Positions 1-9,244 of a stretch of 64,000 nucleotides of DNA are shown piece by piece (within the stretch, counting starts at the first letter, position 1; each line of letters starts with the position of its first letter). The notes beneath the pieces were generated by a model. That model did not search any database and had not been told where the DNA came from. It saw nothing but the letters and a program-made list of their open reading frames with translations. Made by a program: the position numbers and the translations under genes. Origin of the DNA: Ruegeria sp. ANG-R (GTDB taxonomy: Bacteria; Pseudomonadota; Alphaproteobacteria; Rhodobacterales; Rhodobacteraceae); assembly GCF_000813985.1 (NCBI RefSeq), contig NZ_JWLJ01000001.1, positions 186,001 to 250,000 of the forward strand, written 5' to 3'.

Positions 1-3
1 TTT

Positions 4-28
4 GCGGACCGCTTTCCCAGCGGTCCGC
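4..28. terminator. Perfect 10-bp inverted repeat near left edge
   Basis: GCGGACCGCT and AGCGGTCCGC form a perfect 10-bp stem with a 5-nt loop. No strong T tract follows on the plus strand. It may end transcription of a gene lying to the left of the window, but the direction is undecided. Confidence 0.35.
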
Positions 29-104
29 GCCCCGACGCACAGCGTGTGTCAGGCGCTCGGTTGCGGGTCGTGTCCTGACCCGAATTTGCGGTCCATGCAG
101 GTAT

Positions 105-137
105 GAAAAAGCGCCCGCCGGTTTTCCCGGCGGGCGC
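105..137 (-). terminator. Rho-independent terminator of hmuR
   Basis: An 11-bp perfect GC stem (arms 111-121 and 127-137, loop TTTTC) is followed on the minus strand by a T run (AAAAA at 106-110 on the plus strand). It lies 24 bases past the hmuR stop, so it most likely ends that transcript. Confidence 0.85.
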
Positions 138-160
138 ATCTGCGTTTCTGCTCGATTTTA

Positions 161-2215
161 TTAGAACGTTGCGGTCACAAACAGGCTGATGTTGCGGCCC
201 GCGGCCGGAATCTGATCGTTGGCGCGATAGGATTTGTCCAGAATGTTGTTCACCTCAAGGTTCAGTCGCGCATTCTCGGTCAACTCCATGCTGCCGCGGA
301 AATTGAGAGTGGTCCAGCCAGAGGTCGGGTTGAGGCCCGTCGGCGTTCCGGTATCCACCACATCGCCGTTCTCATCCTCCAGCGTGGACGAGCTTTCCCC
401 GCGCAGGAACACATCCCACGTGCCACCGAAACTCGCCGCCTGCCAGTCGGACCGAAGACCAACCGTTCCGGTCCATTCGGGCGTCCCGCTGTCTTTGGTG
501 GCGAACCCGTTTGCATAGGTGAATTCGCGCGTGACATTTGAAAGGACCACATAAGGCCGCACACCACCCCAGCCCGGGTCAAACTCTGCCGCGACTTCAA
601 AGCCCCAGCTGTCGGCACTGTCGACGTTGTCATAGATCAGCTGACCCGGGTTTGAAGGGTCCGCGACCGTGGTGATATAATCCTTGGCCTCGGTATAGAA
701 GATTGCCGCATCCAGAACGATATTTCCACGATCGATGCGCCCGCCGATCTCATAGTTCGTAGCTGTTTCTGGCCGCAGGTTTGGATTGCCATTAACAGTC
801 TGGCCACCAGCGGTCGTCGTCAGAAACAGCTCGGACAGAGAGGGATAGGTATATCCTTGCGAGATGTTGGCCCGCAGGATTGCCTGATCCGACAGGTTGT
901 AAACAAGACCCACAGAGCCCAGCCACCGATCATCGCTGTTGCTTTGCGTCGGCTGGTTGACGCCATCGACCGTGAACTCATCAAGATCACTGTCGACGCT
1001 GTAGTAGCGTGCGCCTGCCGTGGCGGTGAAATTGCCAAAGGTCGCCTCGTGCTGGCCATAGATGCTGTAGGTCTTGATAGACGCATCCACATATCTGAGC
1101 GTAGTCTGCGTTGGCACGAACGGGCTTGCGAAAGACACGATGCTGGTCTTGTCGGTTTCCAACCGGTCGTCTTCATATTCAAAGCCCAGAACCGAGCGAT
1201 GCCCCGGTGCGAATTCGAAATTCGCTGTTGCCAGAAAACCCTTGGTCGTCTGATCGTCATCCGAAAGAGACACGACGTTGTTCGGTGCGAACGGCGAGGG
1301 TGATACGATGTCGAACGAGCTTTCGAACTCCCGGTCAACTTTTTGTTGATAGGCGCTGAATTTCAGCATCGACATCCATGGCGTCAGGTCTTCGCCTTCG
1401 TAGAATGCGCTGTATTTGCGCAGGTCCCGTTTGGGCAGGTTGATACGCGCGCTTGGATCGCCGGTGAAGACCTCGGTTGAGGCGTGATAATCTTGCGCGC
1501 GGAAGCCAACATAGCTTTGACCGAAATCATATCCTAAGAACCCAAGCAGACCACGATCATTGCTGCTTGAAGGAACAAGGTCGCCGTCGGGTGTTTTCCG
1601 GTCGCCCAGATCGGACTCCGAATAGGACAGTCGATAGTCGAAATTCTCGTAGGTGCCGGCCGCGCTGAGCGCTGCGCGATGTCCGTTGTTGGAACCGATG
1701 TAACCCGCGGTACCCGACACCTCGAGCGGTTTGTCGGCGCCGCGCTTGGTGATGATATTCACAACCCCGCCAATGGCACGGTTGCCCGAAACAACCGAGG
1801 ACGGGCCGCGCACGATTTCAATCCGCTCGATCTCGGTCGGAGAGATCAGCAGTGGCGTGCCATAGCGGTTGTGATCCGACAGGCGCTGGCCGTCCAGCAT
1901 GATGGCAACGCGTTGCGATTCCTCGCCCCGGATGCGGATACGATTCAGATCGTTCTCGGATACCTGGACACCCGGTACATCCGAAAGCAGGTTCGCCACC
2001 GATGTCGGGGGGATTTCACGGATCTGTTCCGCATCGACTACAGTGACCGAGCCGGGGCTTTTGAACACCTCGGTCGGGATGCCCGTGCCAGTGACGATGA
2101 TATCGTCCAGTTCGATCACGTTATCATCCAAGTCCTGTGCCAGAACTGGCAATGCGGAAAATGCCGCGCCGACCAAAGCGGCAGCGGCGGTGGAACGCTT
2201 GAGCGCTGATTTCAT
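161..2215 (-). CDS. hmuR: TonB-dependent heme/hemin outer-membrane receptor
   Basis: 684-aa outer-membrane receptor expected to import heme with TonB-ExbBD energy. Residues 1-26 are a signal peptide ending ALPVLA. The plug domain follows (DIIVTGTG, then VPGVQV, IRIRGEESQRVAIMLDGQR and VNIITKRG), and then a 22-strand-type barrel ending in the aromatic residue Phe. GNPNLRPET near residue 475 matches the NPNL motif of heme receptors; the FRAP motif is only loosely kept as YTYPSL. The gene is divergent from hmuSTUV, which supports heme rather than another siderophore as substrate. A G-rich ribosome-binding site (GGGGG) precedes the ATG. Iron repression is expected but no clear box was identified. 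Confidence 0.93.
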   Translation of the reverse strand: MKSALKRSTAAAALVGAAFSALPVLAQDLDDNVIELDDIIVTGTGIPTEVFKSPGSVTVVDAEQIREIPPTSVANLLSDVPGVQVSENDLNRIRIRGEESQRVAIMLDGQRLSDHNRYGTPLLISPTEIERIEIVRGPSSVVSGNRAIGGVVNIITKRGADKPLEVSGTAGYIGSNNGHRAALSAAGTYENFDYRLSYSESDLGDRKTPDGDLVPSSSNDRGLLGFLGYDFGQSYVGFRAQDYHASTEVFTGDPSARINLPKRDLRKYSAFYEGEDLTPWMSMLKFSAYQQKVDREFESSFDIVSPSPFAPNNVVSLSDDDQTTKGFLATANFEFAPGHRSVLGFEYEDDRLETDKTSIVSFASPFVPTQTTLRYVDASIKTYSIYGQHEATFGNFTATAGARYYSVDSDLDEFTVDGVNQPTQSNSDDRWLGSVGLVYNLSDQAILRANISQGYTYPSLSELFLTTTAGGQTVNGNPNLRPETATNYEIGGRIDRGNIVLDAAIFYTEAKDYITTVADPSNPGQLIYDNVDSADSWGFEVAAEFDPGWGGVRPYVVLSNVTREFTYANGFATKDSGTPEWTGTVGLRSDWQAASFGGTWDVFLRGESSSTLEDENGDVVDTGTPTGLNPTSGWTTLNFRGSMELTENARLNLEVNNILDKSYRANDQIPAAGRNISLFVTATF

Positions 2216-2534
2216 TGAAACCCCCAGAAGTTCATAAGACGCAGTGAGTGCTGCATCCGCCCGATGTGAGCGTTGGTTGCTTGCTACCTTGCCGTCTGCT
2301 GGGTGTGGTGTTGGCCGTTGCGCTCAGAATTTCTGCAACGCGCCATCTGGAGGGGTCCTTATTGGACTTGACTCTCAAATACCATAGTATTTTTGTCAGA
2401 AAATGAAGGCGTGCTCTTGATGCCACAGGCTCAAGCCTGTAGGTCCAGCGCAAATGCAAATGTAGATTGTGCATAGCCCGGTCGGTTTCGGTCCCAGCAA
2501 GTTGCGCCCTTTCAAAGCTGTTTGGGAGATGACC
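2216..2534. promoter_or_regulatory. Divergent hmuR / hmuS control region
   Basis: This 319-base stretch separates the divergent receptor and hmuS genes and holds no credible gene. TTGACT at 2368-2373 could be a -35 element for hmuS, followed by an AT-rich stretch (ACCATAGTATTTTT, 2381-2394), but no well-spaced -10 is obvious. It should contain iron-responsive sites; none can be named with confidence. Confidence 0.45.
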
Positions 2535-3581
2535 ATGGCAAACCCGACCCCTTCCGAAATCCGTGCGGCCCAGCAGGATAACCACAAAATGCGCCCGCGC
2601 GATCTGGCCGATATGCTGGGTATCTCCGAGGCGCAGCTGATCGCAGCCAATGTGGGTGCGGATGTGGTGCGCATCACAGCGGTGATGGATGACCTGATTC
2701 CACTGGTGAACCGGCTGGGTGAGGTGATGGCGCTGACCCGAAACGAAAGCTGCGTAATCGAGAAAGTCGGGATTTACGACGATTATCGCGGCGGCCCTCA
2801 CGCTGCGCTGGTGGTCAATCACGAGATCGATCTGAGGATGTTCCCCAAGCATTGGGTGCACGCATTTGCCGTCACCAAAAGGCTGGATGACGGGTCTGAA
2901 CGCCTCTCCATCCAGATTTTCGACGCGGCGGGCGATGCCGTGCACAAGATTTTCCTGCGCGATAGCTCGGTGATCGAAGAATGGGACGCCATGGTAGAGA
3001 CGCTGAAATCGCCGGATCAGTCCGATACGGTGGCCGTTGAGCCCCGTGCCCCGATTGAGTCTGCAAAGACCGACCCGGCCAAGCTGGACAAGCTGCGCGC
3101 CGGTTGGGACGAAATCACCGACACGCACCAGTTTCTGCAGATGGTGCGCAACCTCAAACTGAACCGGTTGGGGGCCTACCGCATGGCCGGTGCACCTTAT
3201 GTGCGGCCTTTGGCGATTTCGGCAGTGGATACGATCCTGCACCGCGCGGCTGAGATGGGCCTGCCGATCATGGTCTTTGTCGGCAATCAGGGCTGTATCG
3301 AAATTCACACCGGCCCCGTCAACGAGATCAAACAGATGGGTCCGTGGCTGAATGTGCTCGATCCCGGGTTCAACCTGCATCTGCGATCCGATCACATTGC
3401 CGAGGTTTGGCAGGCCACCAAGGCTACCCGCCGGGGTGATGCAATCTCGGTCGAGGCGTTTGACGCACATGGTGCTCTGATCCTGCAGATTTTCGGTGTG
3501 CTGGCCGAGCCGGAAGCGGCGGCCAAGTGGAACGAACTGGTGCGGTCGCTGGACGGTCTGCCACAGGAGGTTTCGGCATGA
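2535..3581 (+). CDS. hmuS: Hemin-degrading factor / heme chaperone HmuS
   Basis: 348-aa cytoplasmic HmuS/ChuS-family protein that receives heme from the HmuTUV importer and stores or degrades it. Two similar halves are visible: residues about 1-160 (with the conserved stretch HKMRPRDLADMLGISEAQL) and about 185-345 (with MGPWLNVLDPGFNLHLR). The length fits the family. ATG at 2535 is chosen because GGGAG at 2523-2527 is correctly spaced; an in-frame ATG at 2529 overlaps that site too closely. The stop overlaps the hmuT start (ATGA), so the two are translationally coupled. Confidence 0.93.
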   Translation: MANPTPSEIRAAQQDNHKMRPRDLADMLGISEAQLIAANVGADVVRITAVMDDLIPLVNRLGEVMALTRNESCVIEKVGIYDDYRGGPHAALVVNHEIDLRMFPKHWVHAFAVTKRLDDGSERLSIQIFDAAGDAVHKIFLRDSSVIEEWDAMVETLKSPDQSDTVAVEPRAPIESAKTDPAKLDKLRAGWDEITDTHQFLQMVRNLKLNRLGAYRMAGAPYVRPLAISAVDTILHRAAEMGLPIMVFVGNQGCIEIHTGPVNEIKQMGPWLNVLDPGFNLHLRSDHIAEVWQATKATRRGDAISVEAFDAHGALILQIFGVLAEPEAAAKWNELVRSLDGLPQEVSA

Positions 3582-4417
3582 AACGACTGTTCTACGCATT
3601 CAGCCTCGCCCTGCTGGCTGGCACGTCTTTAAGCGCGGAACCGGCGCAGCGGATCGTCTCGGCTGGCGGGTCGATCACCGAGATCATCTACGCGCTGGGG
3701 CAGGAACACCGTCTGGTGGCGCGCGACAGCACCTCGAACCATCCGGCAGAGGTCAGCGAGTTGCCCAATGTCGGTTATGTACGCCGCCTGTCTGCCGAGG
3801 GGCTTCTGTCGGTCAATCCCGATATGATTCTGGCCGAAGAGGGCGCGGGTCCACCTGAAACGCTGGAAGTTCTGGCCGAAACGCAAATTCCGTTGATCAG
3901 CATCCCGATGGGGCATGACCGTGATGCGGTCGTCGCCAAGATCCGCGCCGTTGCCGCCGCGCTGGAGGTCTCGGAACAAGGGGAGGAACTGGCCGATCAG
4001 GTGGCCTCGGCCATTGACGCTGCCACGTCGCAGAGCGGTCTGGCCGATAAGCGCGTTCTGTTTGTCCTGTCGCTGCAAGGCGGGCGCGTTCTGGCGGGCG
4101 GGGCAAATACCGCCGCGCAGGGCATGATCGAAATGGCTGGTGCGACCAACGCGGTCGAAGGCTTTGAGGGTTACAAACCGCTGGGGGATGAGGCCGTCAT
4201 CACTGCGGCCCCCGATGTCATCCTGATGATGAAGGCCGGAGGCGCGGTCTCGGTTACGGATGAAGAAGTACTGTCCCACCCCGCCATTGCCGCCACGCCA
4301 GCTGGCCAGAACCGAGATATTCTACGCATGGATGGAATGCTGCTACTAGGCTTCTCGGTGCGTACCGGACAGGCGATCACCGATCTGGCTGCCGGGTTGC
4401 GCGGTGCCAATGGTTGA
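3578..4417 (+). CDS. hmuT: Heme ABC transporter periplasmic binding protein
   Basis: 279-aa class III (FepB/BtuF-type) periplasmic solute-binding protein that captures heme and delivers it to HmuUV. The signal peptide is MKRLFYAFSLALLAGTSLSA. The mature part opens with RIVSAGGSITEIIYALG, the usual first motif, and ends with an LLGFSVRTGQAI region. AGGAGG at 3565-3570 sets the start 8 bases later. The start overlaps the hmuS stop by 4 bases and the 3' end overlaps hmuU by 8. Confidence 0.93.
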   Translation: MKRLFYAFSLALLAGTSLSAEPAQRIVSAGGSITEIIYALGQEHRLVARDSTSNHPAEVSELPNVGYVRRLSAEGLLSVNPDMILAEEGAGPPETLEVLAETQIPLISIPMGHDRDAVVAKIRAVAAALEVSEQGEELADQVASAIDAATSQSGLADKRVLFVLSLQGGRVLAGGANTAAQGMIEMAGATNAVEGFEGYKPLGDEAVITAAPDVILMMKAGGAVSVTDEEVLSHPAIAATPAGQNRDILRMDGMLLLGFSVRTGQAITDLAAGLRGANG

Positions 4418-5471
4418 TCAGACCGCTCCGGTCGTTTTGGCGGGTGACCGCAGTGTCACCGCCCGGCATCTGACTTGGGTCCTGCTGGTCTTGCTCGGCG
4501 CTTCCGCGATTGCCGGGTTGGCCATCGGAGCCGCCGGAACATCCTTGTGGCGGGCGCTGTCGGATCTCTTGCACGGCCACGACCTGAGTCTGCGCGACCG
4601 CGTTGTACTGCTGGATATTCGTATGCCGCGCGTGGTCATGGGATGCATGGTTGGCGCGGCGCTGGCTGTATCGGGCGCGGTGCTGCAGGGCCTGTTTCGC
4701 AATCCGCTGGCCGATCCGGGCATTGTCGGCGTCAGCGCCGGGGCAAGCCTGGGCGCAGTCAGCGCGATTGTCCTGGGCGCGGCGCTACCATTCGCGGGCA
4801 CCTTCGCCACATGGCTGGTTCCGGTCGCAGCCTTTGTTGGTGCATGGATCACCACGATCCTGCTTTACCGTGTTGCCACGCGGAGGGGGCAGACCTCGGT
4901 GGCGACTATGTTGCTGGCCGGGATCGCTTTGACGGCATTGGCGATGGCGTTGACGGGTATCCTTGTCTACATGGCCGACGATGCGCAACTGCGCGATTTC
5001 ACCTTCTGGTCAATGGGCTCACTGGCCGGTAGCAGTTGGAGCAAGATCACCATCGCCGGGCCGATCATCATCGTTCCGCTATTGCTGTCACCACTTCTGG
5101 CCACCGGCCTCAACGGGCTTTCGCTGGGCGAGGCTGCAGCCGGACATATCGGTATTCCGGTGCAGCGTCTCAAGGCCAGCGCCGTGCTGATCGTCGCCGC
5201 CGCAACCGGGGCGGCTGTGGCCGTCAGCGGGGGTATCGGATTTGTCGGCATCGTCGTGCCGCATCTGCTGCGGCTGGCGTCCGGGCCTGACCACCGCTAC
5301 CTGCTTGTTAATTCCGCGCTGCTGGGCGCAGCGCTTCTGGTGCTGGCTGACCTGATCAGCCGGGTCGTTATCGCACCGTCGGAATTGCCGATCGGGATTG
5401 TCACTGCCGTCATCGGAGCCCCGTTCTTCCTGTGGATATTGTTGCGTCAACGCGGCATTGTGGACCTGTAG
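4410..5471 (+). CDS. hmuU: Heme ABC transporter permease (FecCD family)
   Basis: 353-aa inner-membrane permease of the FecCD/BtuC family with about ten hydrophobic helices. Typical signatures are RMPRVVMGCMVGAALAVSGAVLQGLFRNPLADPG (given here only as family motif text split over residues 70-105), the coupling region near GGIGFVGIVVPHLLRL, and LPIGIVTAVIGAPFF at the C-terminus. A GTG at 4404 is an alternative start. It lies between hmuT and hmuV with overlaps or near overlaps, so the operon is co-translated. Confidence 0.93.
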   Translation: MVDQTAPVVLAGDRSVTARHLTWVLLVLLGASAIAGLAIGAAGTSLWRALSDLLHGHDLSLRDRVVLLDIRMPRVVMGCMVGAALAVSGAVLQGLFRNPLADPGIVGVSAGASLGAVSAIVLGAALPFAGTFATWLVPVAAFVGAWITTILLYRVATRRGQTSVATMLLAGIALTALAMALTGILVYMADDAQLRDFTFWSMGSLAGSSWSKITIAGPIIIVPLLLSPLLATGLNGLSLGEAAAGHIGIPVQRLKASAVLIVAAATGAAVAVSGGIGFVGIVVPHLLRLASGPDHRYLLVNSALLGAALLVLADLISRVVIAPSELPIGIVTAVIGAPFFLWILLRQRGIVDL

Positions 5472-5472
5472 G

Positions 5473-6252
5473 ATGATGTTGACTGCCAATCAGCTTTCGG
5501 TCCGTCTGGGGCGCCGTATGATTCTGAAAGATCTGTCCTTCAGCGCGATGGCCGGGCACGTTACGGCCATCGTTGGACCGTCCGGGGCGGGCAAATCCAC
5601 GCTGCTGGCCGCCCTGACCGGCGATATCGACTATTCCGGGTCCGTTACACTGGACAAACGCGATCTGGCAAAGGCCAGCGCGGCCGAGCTTGCCGATCTG
5701 CGCGCCGTGCTGCCACAGGCCACACCGATGAGCTTTCCCTTCACCGTGCTGGAGGTCGTCCGTATGGGGCGCCTGCGCCGGGCAAATGACGACCGGATCG
5801 CCGCCGAAGCGCTGGCACGGGTTGGCCTAGTCGGCTTTGCAGGCCGCTTCTATCAAGAACTTTCAGGCGGTGAACAGCAGCGGGTGCAACTGGCTCGTGT
5901 TCTGGTTCAGGTCTGGGAGCCCGTCGGACCGAAAGGCCCGCGATGGCTGTTCCTTGATGAACCGGTTTCAAGTCTCGATATCGGTCATCAGTTGCAGGTT
6001 ATGCAGATCATTCAGCAGTTTGCAGCCCAGGGCGGCGGCGTGGTGATGGTAATGCATGATCTGAACCTGACCTCGATGTGCGCCGATAGTGTTATCCTTA
6101 TGGCAGGCGGCACGCTTCTGCATCAGGGGGGGTCGCAAGAGACCCTACGGAACGATCTGCTCAGCCGAGCCTATGGCTGCCGGATCGCAGTAAATCGCAC
6201 CCCCGAAACCGGGGTCTTTCTACTTCCACAGGTCGCAATGGCTGCGGATTGA
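5473..6252 (+). CDS. hmuV: Heme ABC transporter ATP-binding protein
   Basis: 259-aa ATPase powering heme import. It has Walker A GPSGAGKST, the ABC signature LSGGEQQRV, Walker B WLFLDEP, the D-loop SSLD and the switch histidine in VMVMHDLNL. ATG at 5473 is one base after the hmuU stop; the second ATG at 5476 is equally possible. It is the last gene of the hmuSTUV run. Confidence 0.93.
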   Translation: MMLTANQLSVRLGRRMILKDLSFSAMAGHVTAIVGPSGAGKSTLLAALTGDIDYSGSVTLDKRDLAKASAAELADLRAVLPQATPMSFPFTVLEVVRMGRLRRANDDRIAAEALARVGLVGFAGRFYQELSGGEQQRVQLARVLVQVWEPVGPKGPRWLFLDEPVSSLDIGHQLQVMQIIQQFAAQGGGVVMVMHDLNLTSMCADSVILMAGGTLLHQGGSQETLRNDLLSRAYGCRIAVNRTPETGVFLLPQVAMAAD

Positions 6253-6318
6253 CCGCAAATACAGCCTCGAAGTCCCGAAGTGACACAAACAATCCTGTTT
6301 CAGCCCCAAAATGACCCC

Positions 6319-6398
6319 TTGACTCAGCGCCCAATTAGCCGACTAAAAGGGTCGGGATAAAATTCCGATTGTTTTTATCGGATAAAAGAGGAGTCCCC
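6319..6398 (+). promoter_or_regulatory. Candidate promoter and leader of the DUF4856 gene
   Basis: TTGACT at 6319-6324 is a good -35 element; the best -10 at 17 bp spacing is the weak ACTAAA at 6342. A small inverted repeat (CCGAT 6365-6369 / ATCGG 6377-6381) lies in the leader just before the ribosome-binding site AGAGGAG. The 146-base gap after hmuV suggests separate transcription of the next gene, possibly also iron-controlled. Confidence 0.4.
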
Positions 6399-7799
6399 AT
6401 GCTGAAATCCAACCTCAAACTCACCACAGCCTTTGTCGTCGCGACTATGCTCGGTGGTGGGGCATTCGCCGATCAGGCCTATGGTCCGTTCCCGGTCACG
6501 GTCAAAGGCTATGAAGGCGACAAAACCAATTCGGTTTCCTATTCCGGTCAGGTCGCGCGCCACGTTCTGCACGACAGCCTGAAGAAAGCTGCAGGCAAGG
6601 GTGATGGTGGCAACAACGCGGCCGAAGTAGAGGCGCTGATGCTGGCCTATTTCAACGGGTCTGAAGAAGACCTCGCCATTATCGCGCCGGTTTCGAAAGA
6701 CGGCTTCCCGGTCAAGCAATCGACCGTGAATGAGATTTCGAAAGGCAAGAACATCTCGGGCAAGTTCTACAACGGCGCAATGCCAGCGTGGCCGGGCAAT
6801 CAGTCGGGCGTCGATGTGGCGCTGCAAATGATCAATCTGGCCGCCGCGTCGAACCAGGGCTACGACCCGGTGAACGGTATGGACTGGGGTCAGTTGATCT
6901 CGAAATTCACGCTGGGCGCGATGGCGTATAATCAGGCGGTCGACAACTATCTCGACGAAAAGCTCGAAGCTGACAACAAGCCCAACGACAAGCCCTATTC
7001 CGAGGGCGCGCATTACACAGGCAAAGAGCACAGCTGGGACGAAGCCTTCGGGTATTTCGGTGCCGCGGCGCATTCGGTCAGCTTGTCTCCCGAGCAGAAC
7101 TATGCCGTGTCCAAACAAAAGGATCTGGCCGCAGCGGACGCGAATGGCGACGGTGTGATCGACCTGAAGACCGAGTTTGTCTTTGGCCCGGCCTACTACG
7201 CCGCAGGTGCTGACAAAGGTGGCAACAAGAACACCCAGTACATGACCACCATCTTTAACGCCTTCCGCGACGGGCGTGCGTTGATCGCATCCGCCAATGG
7301 CGAGGCGCTGACCGACGCGCAGCGTGCAGAGTTGAAGAACTATGCCGATATCATCGAAACCAACTGGGAAAAGACGCTGGCCGAAGCCACGTTCAAATAT
7401 GCCGGTTCGGTTTACAAAGATATCGACAAGATCAAATCGGGCGAAGACACCGACAAGGCGCTGCGCAACTATGTCAAGCACTGGGGTGAGTTGAAGGGTT
7501 TCTCGATGGCGCTGCAATCGGGTAAGAACAACCTCGGTGCTGCGGCTATTGACATGAACTGGTTGATCGGCTTTGGCCCTGCCATGCCGGATGGTCTGAT
7601 GGTCTCGGACATCGATGCGGATGGTAACTTTGTTCGCGAACGTGAGATGACGCTGGAGGACTACCAGGTCAACATGCTGAAGGTTCAGAAACTGCTGATC
7701 GACACCTTCGGCATCGAAAGCCGCGCGAATGATGCGACCGCCGATCTGGCGGCGCTGGCTGACAAGCTCGGTACAAACGAATCCGCTGAAAGCGACTGA
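6399..7799 (+). CDS. Exported DUF4856-family protein with EF-hand-like loop
   Basis: 466-aa secreted or periplasmic protein with signal peptide MLKSNLKLTTAFVVATMLGGGAFA. The body has the conserved features of DUF4856 proteins: SYSGQVARHVLHDSLK, a long helical core, GAHYTGKEHSWDEAFGYFG and TEFVFGPAYYAAG. Residues 247-259 (DANGDGVIDLKTE) form a canonical 12-residue calcium-type EF-hand loop. Family members in marine bacteria tend to lie near iron or heme uptake genes, as here; the biochemical role is not known to me. AGAGGAG fits the ATG, and a strong terminator follows. Confidence 0.85.
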   Translation: MLKSNLKLTTAFVVATMLGGGAFADQAYGPFPVTVKGYEGDKTNSVSYSGQVARHVLHDSLKKAAGKGDGGNNAAEVEALMLAYFNGSEEDLAIIAPVSKDGFPVKQSTVNEISKGKNISGKFYNGAMPAWPGNQSGVDVALQMINLAAASNQGYDPVNGMDWGQLISKFTLGAMAYNQAVDNYLDEKLEADNKPNDKPYSEGAHYTGKEHSWDEAFGYFGAAAHSVSLSPEQNYAVSKQKDLAAADANGDGVIDLKTEFVFGPAYYAAGADKGGNKNTQYMTTIFNAFRDGRALIASANGEALTDAQRAELKNYADIIETNWEKTLAEATFKYAGSVYKDIDKIKSGEDTDKALRNYVKHWGELKGFSMALQSGKNNLGAAAIDMNWLIGFGPAMPDGLMVSDIDADGNFVREREMTLEDYQVNMLKVQKLLIDTFGIESRANDATADLAALADKLGTNESAESD

Positions 7800-7818
7800 T
7801 TTCAGTTCGTGCCACGCA

Positions 7819-7851
7819 CCCGGCGGCGCCCCAATCCGTCGCCGGGTTTTT
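7819..7851 (+). terminator. Rho-independent terminator after the DUF4856 gene
   Basis: The stem CCCGGCGGCG (7819-7828) pairs with CGTCGCCGGG (7837-7846) with one G-U pair, and five T follow (7847-7851). It closes the heme locus transcript. Confidence 0.85.
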
Positions 7852-7864
7852 AGAAAGTTGAGAC

Positions 7865-8890
7865 TTGGAATTTCTGGACCACATAGGCGCGGTCTTTGCG
7901 GACTTTTCAAACCCGAAGAAACGCATCTTCATCGGGTATCTGCTTCTTACGGTCCTGATTGCGCTGATTTGGCTGGTGGCGGTCCGAAGATCCTCGATCC
8001 GAGCCGCACTGCGCGAGGTCTTTGACCGCAAGGTACTGTTCTCGGCCTCCTCAAAAGCGGATTACAAGATTTTCGTGATCAACCGCGTGTTCACAATGTT
8101 CATCTCGCCGCTGCTCGTATCCCAGTTGGCGATTGCGACGGCTCTCTACTACGCGCTGCATGAGATCGACTTTCTACAACGGGGCCTGTTTGCAGACACG
8201 CCGCAGGGTGTGATCGTAGCGCTTTTCACTGTGACGATCTTTCTGGTGGATGATTTCACCAAATATCTTGTGCATCGCTGGATGCATCGCTGGCCGCTGC
8301 TCTGGGCCGTTCACAAGGTCCACCACTCTGCCGAAACGATGACGCCGATCACCGTCTATCGCGTTCATCCGCTCGAAGGTATTCTCTATGGTCTGCGCGC
8401 CGCCGTGGCGCAGGGTACGACGATGGCGGCATTCCTGTTTTTCTTCGGCAATGCGGTCGATCTTTACACGGTGATCGGCGTGAATATCCTGTCGTTTGTG
8501 TTTCACGTCACCGGGTCAAACCTGAGGCACACGCATATTTCAATCCGCTACTGGCCGTGGTTGGAGCATCTGCTGATCTCGCCCGCGCAGCATCAGGTGC
8601 ACCATTCCATCGCGCACGAACATCACGACAAGAATTTTGGCGTCGCCTTCGCCGTCTGGGACTGGCTGTTCGGCTCGCTGCACCTGTCCGAGACCGATCG
8701 GGATCTGACCTTTGGCCTGCCGCCCTCGCAGGCGCATCCATCGCAACTGCTGGATATCTATCTTCGCCCGTTTGCGGATATGGGGCGTTATCTGCGCCGT
8801 CGCGCGCAGCGGCTGCGCGACACGGAGCTGAGTATGCGCCGCAAATCCGATGTGAACGGCAAAACCGGCTATTCGAAGCAGCGCTTGTGA
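7865..8890 (+). CDS. Sterol desaturase / fatty acid hydroxylase family membrane protein
   Basis: 341-aa integral membrane di-iron oxygenase of the fatty acid hydroxylase superfamily. Histidine clusters are visible: H137-RWM-H141, H150-KV-H153-H154, and H243-QV-H246-H247, plus HEHHD just after. Hydrophobic segments lie near residues 20-40, 75-100, 115-130 and 185-215. The start is taken as TTG at 7865 because the N-terminal sequence is protein-like, but the ribosome-binding site is poor. It is separated from the DUF4856 gene by a terminator. The substrate (lipid, carotenoid or sterol-like) cannot be read from sequence. Confidence 0.85.
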   Translation: MEFLDHIGAVFADFSNPKKRIFIGYLLLTVLIALIWLVAVRRSSIRAALREVFDRKVLFSASSKADYKIFVINRVFTMFISPLLVSQLAIATALYYALHEIDFLQRGLFADTPQGVIVALFTVTIFLVDDFTKYLVHRWMHRWPLLWAVHKVHHSAETMTPITVYRVHPLEGILYGLRAAVAQGTTMAAFLFFFGNAVDLYTVIGVNILSFVFHVTGSNLRHTHISIRYWPWLEHLLISPAQHQVHHSIAHEHHDKNFGVAFAVWDWLFGSLHLSETDRDLTFGLPPSQAHPSQLLDIYLRPFADMGRYLRRRAQRLRDTELSMRRKSDVNGKTGYSKQRL

Positions 8891-8901
8891 GGGATAAGAC
8901 C

Positions 8902-9180
8902 GTGACATCCCTCCTCAGTGATCAAGAACAGGTGCAGATTCTGACCTACCTTGCAGCGTTCTACCCCGCTGCGACCGGTATTCCGGCCTCATTCGGGGAA
9001 GAGATCAATCTGGTGTTCTCCAATACACTGGCGGCACTGAAAGAACGGGGCTTGATCGATTATGAAACCAACACCACGACAGCGCTGCCTGCGGCCATCG
9101 CCATCACAAGTGTCGGGATGGCATTTCTGAACTGCGACACCGCAGGGCTGGACACTCGCCATCTCGACGACCCGAGCTAA
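8902..9180 (+). CDS. Small conserved hypothetical protein
   Basis: 92-aa protein beginning MTSLLSDQEQVQILTYL, with a short helical layout resembling a winged-helix fragment (ALKERGLIDYE). It starts with GTG at 8902, preceded by GAGGGA at 8889-8894 at good spacing. It follows the hydroxylase gene by 11 bases and is probably co-transcribed. No family recognised. Confidence 0.55.
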   Translation: MTSLLSDQEQVQILTYLAAFYPAATGIPASFGEEINLVFSNTLAALKERGLIDYETNTTTALPAAIAITSVGMAFLNCDTAGLDTRHLDDPS

Positions 9181-9244
9181 CTCGGTCATGACCTGCATAT
9201 GAAACCAGCCGCAGACCCGTGGTCGCGCCAGCGAGTTTGAAGAC

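Noticed and set aside
2232..3599. Long minus-strand frame opposite hmuS
   Set aside because: It is the GC-bias shadow of hmuS; the plus-strand product matches a known family and this one matches nothing.
6375..7910. 511-aa minus-strand frame opposite the DUF4856 gene
   Set aside because: Same reason: codon-bias shadow with His/Arg-rich, family-less sequence.
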